Shown here one piece after another: positions 1 to 8,733 of a stretch of 36,471 nucleotides of DNA. Below the pieces are notes generated by a model. The model saw nothing but the letters and a program-made list of their open reading frames with translations, was not told the origin of the DNA and did no database searches. Made by a program: the position numbers and the translations under genes. Source of the DNA: Bacteroidales bacterium (lineage in GTDB: Bacteria; Bacteroidota; Bacteroidia; Bacteroidales; P3); the NCBI GenBank assembly GCA_017501495.1, contig JAFVWV010000010.1:1-36471 (forward strand), given 5' to 3'. Each line of letters opens with the position of its first letter. Position 1 is the first letter of the stretch.

Positions 1-1888
1 CGGCGAAGGTCATGGTGCCGATTTCGTCGGTGTTGGCGCGGAAATAGGCATTGACATTGAGCATGCCGAAGCCCATGATGTACTTGCTCCAGGCGGCCTC
101 GAGGTTGTGGGTGTAGGACATGCGCAGATTGGGGTTGCCGGTCGAGTAGGAGTAGTCGTCGTAGATGTTGAAGTCGTAGTACTTCGAGAAGTCTTCGCTG
201 TGGGCGAAGCGGCGGGTGTAGCTCAGGCTGTAGGAGGTGAAGTTCTTGGCCTGGTAGCTGAGGTGGATGGAAGGGACAAAGCCCGGGAAGGCGGTATCGA
301 TAAGCACGCGGTCGTTTATCCCGGGATGCTCGATATAACCCTGGGCGAAGTCCTCCTCGAAGCGCATGCCGAGCTTGGCCGTAAAGCCGCCCCAGCGCTT
401 CTGCAGCGTGGCATAGGCCGCCACGTTCTGGAAGTCGGTCGCCGCATCGAACGAGCGCAGCGCGATGTTGTCGTAACTTCCCGCAGCGCCCATGGTGTCC
501 ATCGTCTGGCCGATGCTGCTGTGCGCATAGCCCAGCGTGGCACCGGCGGCCAGCTCGAAGTTGTGCTTCAGCGGGTGCACATAGTCGAGGCTGAGGTTCA
601 GGTGCGGGTTTTGGTTGTAGCTCCCGTCGCGGCGGAAGAGGGTGTCGCGCAGCGGGTCGCGATAGGCGAACGAGCTGGTGCTGGTGCCTCTGTTACTGGA
701 GGTGTTGCCGTTGAGCGACAGCGAGAGCTTGCGCCCCGTGGTGTCGAAGCGGTGCTCGAGCCAGGCGCCCATGTAGCCGCCCCAGAACATGCCGTCGTCG
801 TTCGAGTGCTCGTAGCGGTAGCCGAGGTTGAGGGGCGAGGGGTACTCGTAGTAGTCGAGGTCGACAGTGCTGTGGTTGCGCCCCCAGTAGGGGTAGATGC
901 CGGCCCAGGTGGCCAGGTTGGTCTTTTCGCTTATCTTCCAGTTGAAATTCAGACCAGTGTAGCCTCCGATGTTGCGGTTGCGTATGGTGTCGAAGTGACT
1001 CTGATAGCGACTGGTGTCGCCCGCAGCGTCCAGCAGCGTCGACGTGCCGTCGGAGTACATGTTGTGTACAGCGACGTTGGCGTTCACATAAATGTTCATG
1101 TCGAACCGCTCGTTGGCATAGACATACGAGGCCCAGGGCGAGAAGCTCGGCATGGTGTTGGCGCGGAAGCCGAGGCTGAGGAATTCGTTGCGCTTCACGG
1201 TCTGGTTGGTGACGATGTTGATCACGCCGCCATTGGTCGAGTAGCGCGCCGAGGGGTTGGTGATGACCTCGATGCGCTCTATGGCGTTGGCCGGCAGGGT
1301 CTTGATGTACTGCTTCAAGGCCTCCTCGTTCATGTGCGAAGGCTGGTCGTTGATCCATATCTCGACGCTGCTGACGCCGCGCAGGGTGATGTTGCCCTCG
1401 GCATCGACCTCGACGCCGGGCGCATTCTGCAGAGCGTCGCTGGCCGTGCCGGTCTGTATGCTGGCGTCCTCTTTGGTGTTGTACATATTCTTCTCGCCGT
1501 CCATCACATACATCGGCTTCTCGGCCACCACCTCGACCTCGTCGAGCACCGCGCCGCGCATCATGCGTATCTCCACATCGCCGTTCCGGCCCACTTTGTC
1601 CACGCTTTCCATATAGGTCTGGCAGCCGACGAACGAGGCCTGCAGCAGATAGGCAGTCGTGTCGGCAGCCTCGATGGCGAAACGTCCGTCCATACCCGTG
1701 GTGGCACCACGCATGAATATGGTATCGCTCGCACGCATAAGGGCCACGTTGACGAAGGGCATCGGCTCGCCGTCGGCGTCGACCACGCGTCCGCCGACCT
1801 TCAGTGTCTGGGCCTCCAAAGCACCCCCGAAAGCGAATATGGCCAATGTGGCCGACATCATCATTTTTACTAACTTACTGGTTCTCAT
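1..1888 (-). CDS. TonB-dependent outer-membrane receptor, partial (C-terminus off window)
   Basis: About 629 codons are visible, reading leftward from an ATG at 1888 and running off the left edge without a stop. Residues 1-27 form a signal peptide ending in LEAQ. Residues about 30-110 look like a carboxypeptidase-regulatory (CarboxypepD_reg) domain, seen in VGGRVVDADGEPMPFVNV. Residues about 130-230 are a TonB plug, with DALQNAPGVEVD, ITLRGVSSVEI and NPSARYSTNGGVINIVTN. The rest alternates aromatic and polar residues as in a 22-strand barrel. This order matches the Bacteroidota outer membrane protein beta-barrel (OMP_b-brl_3) receptors rather than classical SusC. The substrate cannot be told: no SusD partner is visible upstream, and downstream genes lie outside the window. 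It has its own promoter and is divergent from the T9SS cargo gene. Confidence 0.9.
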   Translation of the reverse strand, partial: MRTSKLVKMMMSATLAIFAFGGALEAQTLKVGGRVVDADGEPMPFVNVALMRASDTIFMRGATTGMDGRFAIEAADTTAYLLQASFVGCQTYMESVDKVGRNGDVEIRMMRGAVLDEVEVVAEKPMYVMDGEKNMYNTKEDASIQTGTASDALQNAPGVEVDAEGNITLRGVSSVEIWINDQPSHMNEEALKQYIKTLPANAIERIEVITNPSARYSTNGGVINIVTNQTVKRNEFLSLGFRANTMPSFSPWASYVYANERFDMNIYVNANVAVHNMYSDGTSTLLDAAGDTSRYQSHFDTIRNRNIGGYTGLNFNWKISEKTNLATWAGIYPYWGRNHSTVDLDYYEYPSPLNLGYRYEHSNDDGMFWGGYMGAWLEHRFDTTGRKLSLSLNGNTSSNRGTSTSSFAYRDPLRDTLFRRDGSYNQNPHLNLSLDYVHPLKHNFELAAGATLGYAHSSIGQTMDTMGAAGSYDNIALRSFDAATDFQNVAAYATLQKRWGGFTAKLGMRFEEDFAQGYIEHPGINDRVLIDTAFPGFVPSIHLSYQAKNFTSYSLSYTRRFAHSEDFSKYYDFNIYDDYSYSTGNPNLRMSYTHNLEAAWSKYIMGFGMLNVNAYFRANTDEIGTMTFA

Positions 1889-1935
1889 TGTTTAATCTTA
1901 TTATTGTTTCGGTGTATTAGTTCACTAAGACACTG

Positions 1936-1966
1936 CAAAAGTAATACACTTCTCCGGGACGGCAAA
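1936..1966 (-). promoter_or_regulatory. Bacteroidota-type promoter for the TonB receptor
   Basis: On the minus strand TACTTTTG (1936-1943) fits the TAnnTTTG -7 box. TTTG (1963-1966) lies 19 bp upstream as the -33 box. The start codon at 1888 gives a leader of about 40 nt. Confidence 0.65.
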
Positions 1967-1970
1967 ATTA

Positions 1971-2005
1971 TTTAACACTTTTTAACTCTATTTAACACTT
2001 TTTAA
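1971..2005. repeat. Tandem 15-bp direct repeat with AACACTTT core
   Basis: TTTAACACTTTTTAA occurs at 1971-1985 and again at 1991-2005, a period of 20 bp. The core AACACTTT recurs near 2317 and in inverted form (AAAGTGTT) near 2236, so four copies lie in this one intergenic region. It could be an operator placed on one face of the helix. The function is inferred from placement only. Confidence 0.5.
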
Positions 2006-2066
2006 GTTAAAACGGCATCCCAACCCCTGAAAACGCCTATTCCAAGCCGCTGTTTTACAGCACTCA

Positions 2067-2172
2067 AGAGGGCATATCAACGATACATCAACGATATATC
2101 AACGATATTTCGACGATTGCAATCGTTGAAATATCGTTGATATATCGTTGATGTATCGTTGATATGCGCTCT
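2067..2172. repeat. 106-bp near-perfect palindrome made of 11-bp units
   Basis: The left arm 2072-2118 and right arm 2121-2167 are exact reverse complements over 47 bp except for one position, which would be a G-U pair in RNA. Only GC separates them. Four further pairs (2067-2070 AGAG with 2169-2172 CTCT) follow one mismatch. The left arm splits into four 11-bp units: TATCAACGATA, CATCAACGATA, TATCAACGATA, TTTCGACGATT. It lies between the two divergent promoters. It has no T-run and no gene ends nearby, so it does not look like a terminator. A related element is at 18864-18936. Confidence 0.9.
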
Positions 2173-2241
2173 CGGTAGGCTCTTGGACCCACAGACGGAC
2201 CGCTCCTGGTGGATTAAAAAAAATTAAACAATGTTAAAGTG

Positions 2242-2273
2242 TTTGCAAATAAGAGGGAATATGTGTAGGTTTG
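2242..2273 (+). promoter_or_regulatory. Bacteroidota-type promoter for the T9SS cargo gene
   Basis: TTTG at 2242-2245 and TAGGTTTG at 2266-2273 are 20 bp apart and match the -33/-7 consensus. The predicted leader to the ATG at 2362 is about 80 nt. The stretch 1889-2361 holds no gene, only the two promoters and the repeats listed separately. Confidence 0.7.
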
Positions 2274-2361
2274 CATGTCGGTTTAAACACTGACGCCTTA
2301 CGATAAGCAGTTACGTTACAACACTTTACAATATAAAAACAACAATCAAACAATACACAGA

Positions 2362-5300
2362 ATGAAAAGACACGTTACACTGACGCTCCTCGCGCTGATG
2401 GTCTTCGGACTGGGCGCACAGGCGCAAGACACGCTGACTGTGGCCGAAGGGTCGTACATGGTGGAGAACGCACCGCTCGCCCACTACTTTCCCGATGGGC
2501 AGCAGCACACGCAGATGATCTATCCGGCCGAGATGCTGCAGGGACTCGAGGGCCAGATGGTGACCTCGATGGTGTTCCACATGATGAACCCCACGACGAT
2601 ATACAACGGCTCGCCCACCATAGTGCGGCTCGGCAGCACGACCCAGACCACCTTTGCCGCAACGAATGAATCGGCATTCCTGCCCACGGCGGGGATGACC
2701 GTTGTCTTCAGCGACACGATACACACCGTCGACTCGACGCTGACAATCGTCTTCAGCGAGCCCTACGTCTACAGCGGCGGCAACCTGCTGATCGACTTCT
2801 TCTACGACGGCCAAGGCCCGATGTCCGGCGCGGGCGGAGAATTCTACGGCGTCGGCACCGGCCAGCGCACATGCCTGATGCGATACTACTATCCGGAATA
2901 CGACGAATCGGATGTCTACGGACCCTCCATGCTGCCCATGGTCAGCTTCGTCTACGAGGAAGCTGGCGACGTGTGCCTGCCGCCCACGGGCTTCACCGTG
3001 GCCAACATCACGCCCCACACAGCCGACATCAGCTGGACGCCGCGCGGCGAGGGGCAGACCGTGATCCTCGGCATGAACGGCGAGGTGCTGTACGAGGGCT
3101 CCGACACGGCCTACGCGCTCAGCGGCCTGAATTCCGAAACGGAATACACGGTGACCCTGCAGGCGATCTGCGAGGGGGGCGACAGCAGCGCGGTGCTGCA
3201 AGCGGTCTTCACCACGGGCATAGCATGCTTCACGCCGACGGGCTTCGCGGTCGACAACACGACGGCGACGAGCATCGGATTCCACTGGGTGGACGAGAAC
3301 GCCAGCGCCTGGGCGATAAGCATCGACGGCGAGACGGTGGAGGAGTCGTGGGGCACGACGAGCTACACGGCCAGCGGGCTGCAGCCCTCGCGCGGCCACA
3401 CGATAAGCATACGCGCCAACTGCGGCGACGAGGGCTTCAGCCAGCCGTTAGACACGATAGTGCCCACCCTCTGCGGCACGATCACCGACATGCCGGCGAG
3501 CTTCGGCTTCGAAGAGGGGGTGCTCTACTGCTGGACCCCGACGGGCGACAACTGGAGCGTGGCCACGACGACGGCCAGCAAGAGTTCGCACAGCGGCTTG
3601 CATATGCTGCAGAACGGCTCGCGCTACGACAACAACCAGCCGCAGAGCATCATGATGCCGCAGATAGCGATACCGGACGAGGCGGAGGGCCTGCAGCTCT
3701 CGTGGTACGCGGCCGCACAGGGCGGCAACGTGGCCTACACGCCGGTCACGTACGAAGTCTACGTGGGCCCGGCCGACGCCGAATACTTCGACGAGACGAC
3801 ATTCGACCTGATGCTCACGGACACGCTGACGGTGAGCAACGCGTACGTGAAGCGCACGATAGAGATGGCGGCCTATGCCGGGGAGACGGTCACGGTGGCC
3901 TTCCGCCACACGACAGGCCCGGCAACGACAATGATGTCCGTGTGGAGCTACCTGCTGATCGACGACGTGCTGATGGAATACGACATGGTGCCGGACCCGG
4001 TGATCGGGCGCTACAGCTACCGCTACGGCTCGCCGGACGCCTGCGTCATGGTGGGCGAAGAATCACGCTTCGAAGCATGGCTGGAAAGCGGCTCGGACGA
4101 AGGGCTGGTCTACAGCTGGACATCGAAGATGGCGGAAGCGGGGCTGGCCGAAGTCGAAGCGAGCGACGGGGTGCTGACAGCGGTCTACAGCACGGGCGGA
4201 CGCGACACGATCACCCTTGAGGTCAGCAACCTCTACGGCAGCGCCACGCGGACGCTGATGGTCAACATCGACACCTTCGACCTGGCCACGCTGCCCTTCA
4301 GTGCGAACTTCAACACCACCAACGGGGCGCCGGTGCAGTTTGCCAAATGGTGCAACGTGAGCCTGGACAGCAGCAGCACGAGCGCCTTCCGCCTCTTCAC
4401 GCCCTCGTACGACGGCATCTACGCCGTCGGTTCCTACGCACTGCCCGACAGCGGACAGACCGACGTGATGCTCGTGAGCCCGGCCATCGCCGTGCCCGAA
4501 CAGACGATCAACATGAGCCTCCTCTACTACGTCAACGCGCGCAGCACGGACGAGACCCCCGGCACCTACGAGGTGCTGATTTCGACCAGCGGCCGCAGCA
4601 GCTATATGTACTTCACCGACACGGTGCGGCGCGACACGGTGGCCCCCGGCAACGAGTACACGCACCGCTCGGTGCCCCTGACGGGCTACGCCGGCGACAC
4701 GGTGTACCTGGCCTTCCGCAACACCTCGCGCGGAGTGCAGAGCCTGTCCATCGACGCCATAGAGATACGCGAAGCCTTCGAGCCGGTGGTGACCATCTCA
4801 GGAGCACCGCAGACGGCCAATGCCGGCGACACGGTGGTGCTCAGCGCCGTGCTCACGGAGGGCGTGCTCGACAGCGTTGCCTACAGCTGGACATCAACGA
4901 TGCTCGCCGCCGGACTGGCCGACACCACGATGCTCCACGACAGCGTGATGGTCATAGTCTACACCGACGGCGGCACAGACCATGTCAGCGTCACCGCCAC
5001 CAACGCCTTCGGCACCTCGACCGCCACAGCCGACTACATCGTGCGCAACTGCCAGCCTGTCGCCGCCCTGCCGTGGGAGCCCAACCTCGGCTCTTCGGCA
5101 GCACTGCTCTGCTGGGACATGCTCGACATCGACGGCGACAACCGCACCTGGATGTCGGCCACCGACCACCTCTACGGCCGCTACAACGACAACGGTCCCG
5201 ACGACTGGGCCATCACCCCGGCCATCATCATCCCGACCGATATCGACAGCGTGGCCCTGACCTACACCGTTGTAGGCAACATCTCCGGCAACCTGGCGTC

Positions 5301-6318
5301 GCACTACGAAGTGCGCCTCGCGACCGTAAACAGCACCGACACCGCCGACTTCGACGTGCTGCTGCTTGACGAAAGCATCGACAGCACCGCCGACCGCGTC
5401 GTGCCGCTCGGACAATGGGCCGGTGACACCGTCCGCCTGGCATTCCGCCACCTGAACACAGCCGACGACAACGGCATCAACCTCTACAGCATCGCCGTCC
5501 GCGACATGAACGTGCCCGTCGTCGAAATCGACGGTCCCGAAGAGACCATAGCCGAGATTGAGACCTACTACACCGCCACACTGACATTCGGCGCCGGCGA
5601 CAACATCAACTACATCTGGAGCTCGGTCATGAACGATGCCGGATTAGCCTCCATGACCACCAACAGCGAGCAGATGAGCATCACCTACGACACCCACGGC
5701 ACTGACACCATCCGCGTGACCGTAGACAACGGCTACAGCACCACCACCGCCACATACACTGTCACGGTGGCCGCCGCCCCATGCCATACGCCCACCGACC
5801 TCGTCACCGACACCGCCGACACCGCTTCGGTCAGCTTCAGCTGGACTCCCGGCCGCGACGAAGCCGAATGGGAGGTCACCGTCGGCACAACGGTGGTCAT
5901 AGTCGACGAACCGCACCACACCGCCGAAGGCCTCGCCGCCGACACCACATACCTCGTGCTGGTGCGCGCCATCTGCAGCGAAGGCGACACCAGCATGGCC
6001 CTGACCGGCATGGTGAGCACCACCGCTCCCGAACCCGGACCTGGTCCCGGCCCCGGCCCCGAGCCCGGCGATGGCATTGAAGACGCCGAAGGCCTGACCT
6101 TCAGCCTCTACCCCAACCCGGCAAGCGACATCGTCACAGTGGAATGCGTCGAAAACGCAACGGTGACAGTCTCCGACATCAATGGCCGCATCGTCTATAC
6201 CAGCACCGCAGCCGCCACGACCCACCGCATCGACGCCTCGCTGCTGCCAAAAGGCACATGCTTCGTGCGCGTCACCACATCCGAAGGCTCGTCTGTCGGC
6301 AAACTGATAGTCCGCTAA
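2362..6318 (+). CDS. Secreted T9SS cargo with FN3 and cleaved-adhesin-like domains
   Basis: This is a 1318-residue protein with a signal peptide (residues 1-22, ending GAQAQ). Residues about 25-200 form an N-terminal beta domain, then two fibronectin-III-like domains at about 204-285 and 289-368. Three jelly-roll domains resembling the gingipain cleaved-adhesin family follow at about 371-542, 642-808 and 897-1051. Each is followed by a PKD/Ig-like domain containing SWTS or WSS. A third FN3-like domain lies at about 1140-1223, then a PGPGPGPGPEPG linker. The C-terminal T9SS type A sorting domain (about 1244-1318) has FSLYPNPASDIVTVE and ends KLIVR. The T9SS would export it, remove the sorting domain and leave it on the surface. 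No catalytic domain is seen, so an adhesin or structural role is inferred. It is probably monocistronic: own promoter before, strong terminator after. Confidence 0.9.
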   Translation: MKRHVTLTLLALMVFGLGAQAQDTLTVAEGSYMVENAPLAHYFPDGQQHTQMIYPAEMLQGLEGQMVTSMVFHMMNPTTIYNGSPTIVRLGSTTQTTFAATNESAFLPTAGMTVVFSDTIHTVDSTLTIVFSEPYVYSGGNLLIDFFYDGQGPMSGAGGEFYGVGTGQRTCLMRYYYPEYDESDVYGPSMLPMVSFVYEEAGDVCLPPTGFTVANITPHTADISWTPRGEGQTVILGMNGEVLYEGSDTAYALSGLNSETEYTVTLQAICEGGDSSAVLQAVFTTGIACFTPTGFAVDNTTATSIGFHWVDENASAWAISIDGETVEESWGTTSYTASGLQPSRGHTISIRANCGDEGFSQPLDTIVPTLCGTITDMPASFGFEEGVLYCWTPTGDNWSVATTTASKSSHSGLHMLQNGSRYDNNQPQSIMMPQIAIPDEAEGLQLSWYAAAQGGNVAYTPVTYEVYVGPADAEYFDETTFDLMLTDTLTVSNAYVKRTIEMAAYAGETVTVAFRHTTGPATTMMSVWSYLLIDDVLMEYDMVPDPVIGRYSYRYGSPDACVMVGEESRFEAWLESGSDEGLVYSWTSKMAEAGLAEVEASDGVLTAVYSTGGRDTITLEVSNLYGSATRTLMVNIDTFDLATLPFSANFNTTNGAPVQFAKWCNVSLDSSSTSAFRLFTPSYDGIYAVGSYALPDSGQTDVMLVSPAIAVPEQTINMSLLYYVNARSTDETPGTYEVLISTSGRSSYMYFTDTVRRDTVAPGNEYTHRSVPLTGYAGDTVYLAFRNTSRGVQSLSIDAIEIREAFEPVVTISGAPQTANAGDTVVLSAVLTEGVLDSVAYSWTSTMLAAGLADTTMLHDSVMVIVYTDGGTDHVSVTATNAFGTSTATADYIVRNCQPVAALPWEPNLGSSAALLCWDMLDIDGDNRTWMSATDHLYGRYNDNGPDDWAITPAIIIPTDIDSVALTYTVVGNISGNLASHYEVRLATVNSTDTADFDVLLLDESIDSTADRVVPLGQWAGDTVRLAFRHLNTADDNGINLYSIAVRDMNVPVVEIDGPEETIAEIETYYTATLTFGAGDNINYIWSSVMNDAGLASMTTNSEQMSITYDTHGTDTIRVTVDNGYSTTTATYTVTVAAAPCHTPTDLVTDTADTASVSFSWTPGRDEAEWEVTVGTTVVIVDEPHHTAEGLAADTTYLVLVRAICSEGDTSMALTGMVSTTAPEPGPGPGPGPEPGDGIEDAEGLTFSLYPNPASDIVTVECVENATVTVSDINGRIVYTSTAAATTHRIDASLLPKGTCFVRVTTSEGSSVGKLIVR

Positions 6319-6342
6319 AGACAAAGTTTTTTCAACAATAAG

Positions 6343-6385
6343 GCAATAAAAACGGCAATACGCCGTTTTTATTGCTGTTTTTTAT
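6343..6385 (+). terminator. Intrinsic terminator after the T9SS cargo gene
   Basis: A perfect 14-bp stem (6343-6356 with 6362-6375, GCAATAAAAACGGC and its complement) has a 5-nt loop and is followed by a T-rich run. It separates the cargo gene from the polysaccharide genes that start at 6420. Confidence 0.9.
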
Positions 6386-6419
6386 ATGTATCTATCAATC
6401 CATCAATAAAAAAAACAAT

Positions 6420-7268
6420 ATGGAACAAAACATCGGCAACGCCTTCGACCATCGCGACACGCTGCACTTCTTCCGCCGCTGGTGGCGCCTGCTTGCAATA
6501 GTCTTCGTGGTGGCAGCCATCGTCTCCGCAGCTGTGGCTTGGCTCATCAAGCCCTACTACAAATCGTCGGCCGTCATCTTCCCCACAAGCAGCAACCGCA
6601 TCTCTAAAGCCATCATGGACTACCATTACAGCCTCGACTTTATGGACTACGGCATCGAGCGCGACTGCGAATACGCCATACAGATACTCAGCTCAAAGCG
6701 CATGCAGCAGGCCGTGTGCGACCACTTCAACCTCATGGAGCACTACGCCATTCCCGAAGGGCCGCACCGCCAATTCAAACTGGAAAAGCAATACCGCAGC
6801 AACATCACCGTCAAGCGCACCGAATTTCTCGGCGTCGAAATCGGCGTGCTCGACCAAGACCCCGAATGGGCAGCCATGATAGCCAACTATATGGCCGCCA
6901 TGTACGACACCCTCTGCCACGAGATACACCACGACCGCGCCGTGGGCGCCGCCGAGGCCATGAACAGCGTCTGCGCACAACTGGAGCACGAGATCGACTC
7001 TCTGTCGCAACTGCCGCAGACCTCATGGCGCACCAAGCTCATAAGCGACAAATGCGAGCAACTGGCCGACCTGCAAACACGATGCACACAGGTCAACGTG
7101 GACCGCGACCTCGAGGTGAGCTACAAATATTCCGTCGACCAGGCCGTAGTAGCCGACAAAAAAGCCTATCCCAAACGCATGCTCATCGTGCTGGCCGGAA
7201 GCCTCGGCGCCGTAGTGGTATGCATCTTCGGCCTGCTCATCTTCTGCCCCGTCAAGAAAGAAGACTGA
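6420..7268 (+). CDS. Wzz-like polysaccharide copolymerase (chain-length determinant)
   Basis: The protein has 282 residues. The ATG at 6420 is preferred over the in-frame start 48 nt upstream, because that longer version would begin inside the T-run of the terminator. The topology is that of polysaccharide copolymerases. A short cytoplasmic N-terminus leads into TM1 (about 22-43, beginning RLLAIVFVVAAIV) with a following aromatic KPYYKSSAVIFP stretch. A mainly helical periplasmic region follows (about 45-250), then TM2 (about 254-276) and a short basic tail. There is no C-terminal kinase domain. Such proteins set the length of Wzy-made polysaccharides. The next gene, 16 nt downstream, is an O-antigen-ligase/polymerase-like protein, which supports the call. 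Sequence similarity outside the TM regions is weak by eye. Confidence 0.7.
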   Translation: MEQNIGNAFDHRDTLHFFRRWWRLLAIVFVVAAIVSAAVAWLIKPYYKSSAVIFPTSSNRISKAIMDYHYSLDFMDYGIERDCEYAIQILSSKRMQQAVCDHFNLMEHYAIPEGPHRQFKLEKQYRSNITVKRTEFLGVEIGVLDQDPEWAAMIANYMAAMYDTLCHEIHHDRAVGAAEAMNSVCAQLEHEIDSLSQLPQTSWRTKLISDKCEQLADLQTRCTQVNVDRDLEVSYKYSVDQAVVADKKAYPKRMLIVLAGSLGAVVVCIFGLLIFCPVKKED

Positions 7269-7284
7269 CCCTGATTCACACTCC

Positions 7285-8733
7285 ATGCAAATGGCTGCCT
7301 GGCTAAAAGAGAACAAAGGGGTGCTGCTGACACTGGCACTGACGCTGCTGTTTCTGGCAGCCGAGGCGCTGGTGTTCTACTATAAAGGCGGCTTTCTGGT
7401 ATCGCTGGTGCCGCTTGGGCTGCTTGTGGTGTGGCTTTTTGTGCGCCGCTTCGAGGAAGGCCTGCTCAGCATGGCTTTGCTCACACCATTCGCTGTCAAC
7501 GTGGCATTGATGCCCGGAATGGAGCTCTCGATGCCGGTAGAGCCGATGATGATACTCTTCTCGCTGATGTTCTTCTTCCGGGTGCTGGTGGCCCACAACT
7601 ACGACATGCGGCTGCTGCGCCACCCGGTGAGCATCCTGCTTCTGGCATCTTTGACGTGGATGGCCGTCACGAGCTGCACATCGGCACTTCCATGGGTCTC
7701 ATTCAAATACACTCTGGCACGCATTTGGTTCGTGGTTCCGTTCTTCTACGCGGCCGCGCAGATTTTTCGCAGCCGCGACCGCATACGCCAGTTCTTCTGG
7801 GCCTACGCCATCGGGCTCGGGGTGGTGATACTGATAGCCACCAGCAAGACCCTCGGCAACTTCAGCGACCTGCAGACCCTGCACCGCGTGATGAAGCCCT
7901 TCTACAACGACCATACCGCCTACGGCTGCGCCATAGCGCTGATGCTTCCGGCGGCATTCTATTTTATTTTCTCCAAACGTCGCACCGGCTGGCAGCGGGT
8001 GTTGACGCTGTTGCTTTTCGCCGGGCTGTGCGTCGGCCTCTTCTTCAGCTACTGCCGCGCCGCATGGCTCAGCGTGCTGGGGGCCATCGGCGTATACGTG
8101 CTCATCCGCATGGGCATGAAGGTCAAATGGATGGTGGTGCTCTTCGGCATAGGAGTGGGAGCCTTCTTTGTGTACCAAAGCGATGTGCTGTACAAGCTGG
8201 GCAAAAACCATCAGGACAGCAGCTATGAGCTGGCCGACCAGATCAAGTCCATCTCGAACATCAGCACCGACGCCAGCAACATCGAGCGGCTCAACCGCTG
8301 GGCGTCGGCCATGCGCATGTGGAAAGAAAAACCTGTGCTCGGCACAGGCCCCGGCACATACCAGTTTCTCTATGGCAGCTACCAGAAGAGCTACCAGCTC
8401 TCGACCATCAGCACCAACGCCGGCGACTTGGGCAACGCCCACAGCGAATACATCGGACCGATGACCGAACAGGGGCTGCCTGGGGTGCTGCTCGTGGCGG
8501 CGCTGTTTCTGTGCACTTTCGCCACCGGCGTGCGCATCTACCGCACGGCCAAGGACCACGACGTGGGCTTGATGGCGCTGGCCTTCACCCTCAGCCTGCT
8601 GACCTACTACATTCACGGCGTGTTCAACAATTTCCTGGACACCGACAAGCTCTCGGTGCCATTCTGGGCATTCACCGCCGCCGTTGTGGCGCTCGATGTC
8701 TACAGTGAAAAGAAAGACGCTTCAAGCCTATGA
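7285..8733 (+). CDS. O-antigen ligase / polymerase-like membrane protein
   Basis: This 482-residue protein has about 11-12 hydrophobic segments. It carries the Wzy_C/WaaL pattern: FFSYCRAAWLSVLG in a membrane segment, then a large periplasmic loop with ERLNRWASAMRMWKEKPVLG and GTGPGTYQF. Next comes AHSEYIGPMTEQGLPG, whose His386 matches the functionally important loop histidine of the family (usually AHNEYL). Family members either ligate O-polysaccharide to lipid A-core or polymerise repeat units; sequence alone cannot decide. The gene sits between the Wzz-like gene (16-nt gap) and the NlpC/P60 gene (4-nt ATGA overlap), so the three are probably co-transcribed. A second in-frame ATG two codons in (7291) is an alternative start. 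Confidence 0.8.
   Translation: MQMAAWLKENKGVLLTLALTLLFLAAEALVFYYKGGFLVSLVPLGLLVVWLFVRRFEEGLLSMALLTPFAVNVALMPGMELSMPVEPMMILFSLMFFFRVLVAHNYDMRLLRHPVSILLLASLTWMAVTSCTSALPWVSFKYTLARIWFVVPFFYAAAQIFRSRDRIRQFFWAYAIGLGVVILIATSKTLGNFSDLQTLHRVMKPFYNDHTAYGCAIALMLPAAFYFIFSKRRTGWQRVLTLLLFAGLCVGLFFSYCRAAWLSVLGAIGVYVLIRMGMKVKWMVVLFGIGVGAFFVYQSDVLYKLGKNHQDSSYELADQIKSISNISTDASNIERLNRWASAMRMWKEKPVLGTGPGTYQFLYGSYQKSYQLSTISTNAGDLGNAHSEYIGPMTEQGLPGVLLVAALFLCTFATGVRIYRTAKDHDVGLMALAFTLSLLTYYIHGVFNNFLDTDKLSVPFWAFTAAVVALDVYSEKKDASSL

Noticed and set aside
107..1873. 588-residue open frame on the plus strand
   Set aside because: It is the antisense shadow of the TonB receptor. The minus strand gives signal peptide, plug and barrel motifs, while the plus-strand product is low-complexity Val/His/Arg.
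2067..2172. Reading the palindrome as a terminator or a CRISPR array
   Set aside because: There is no T-run and no converging gene end. The 11-bp units are contiguous and inverted about a centre, without spacers.
6031..6070. CCCGG-rich repeats as a possible mobile or recombination site
   Set aside because: They encode the PGPGPGPGPEPG linker before the T9SS sorting domain, a common codon-level repeat.
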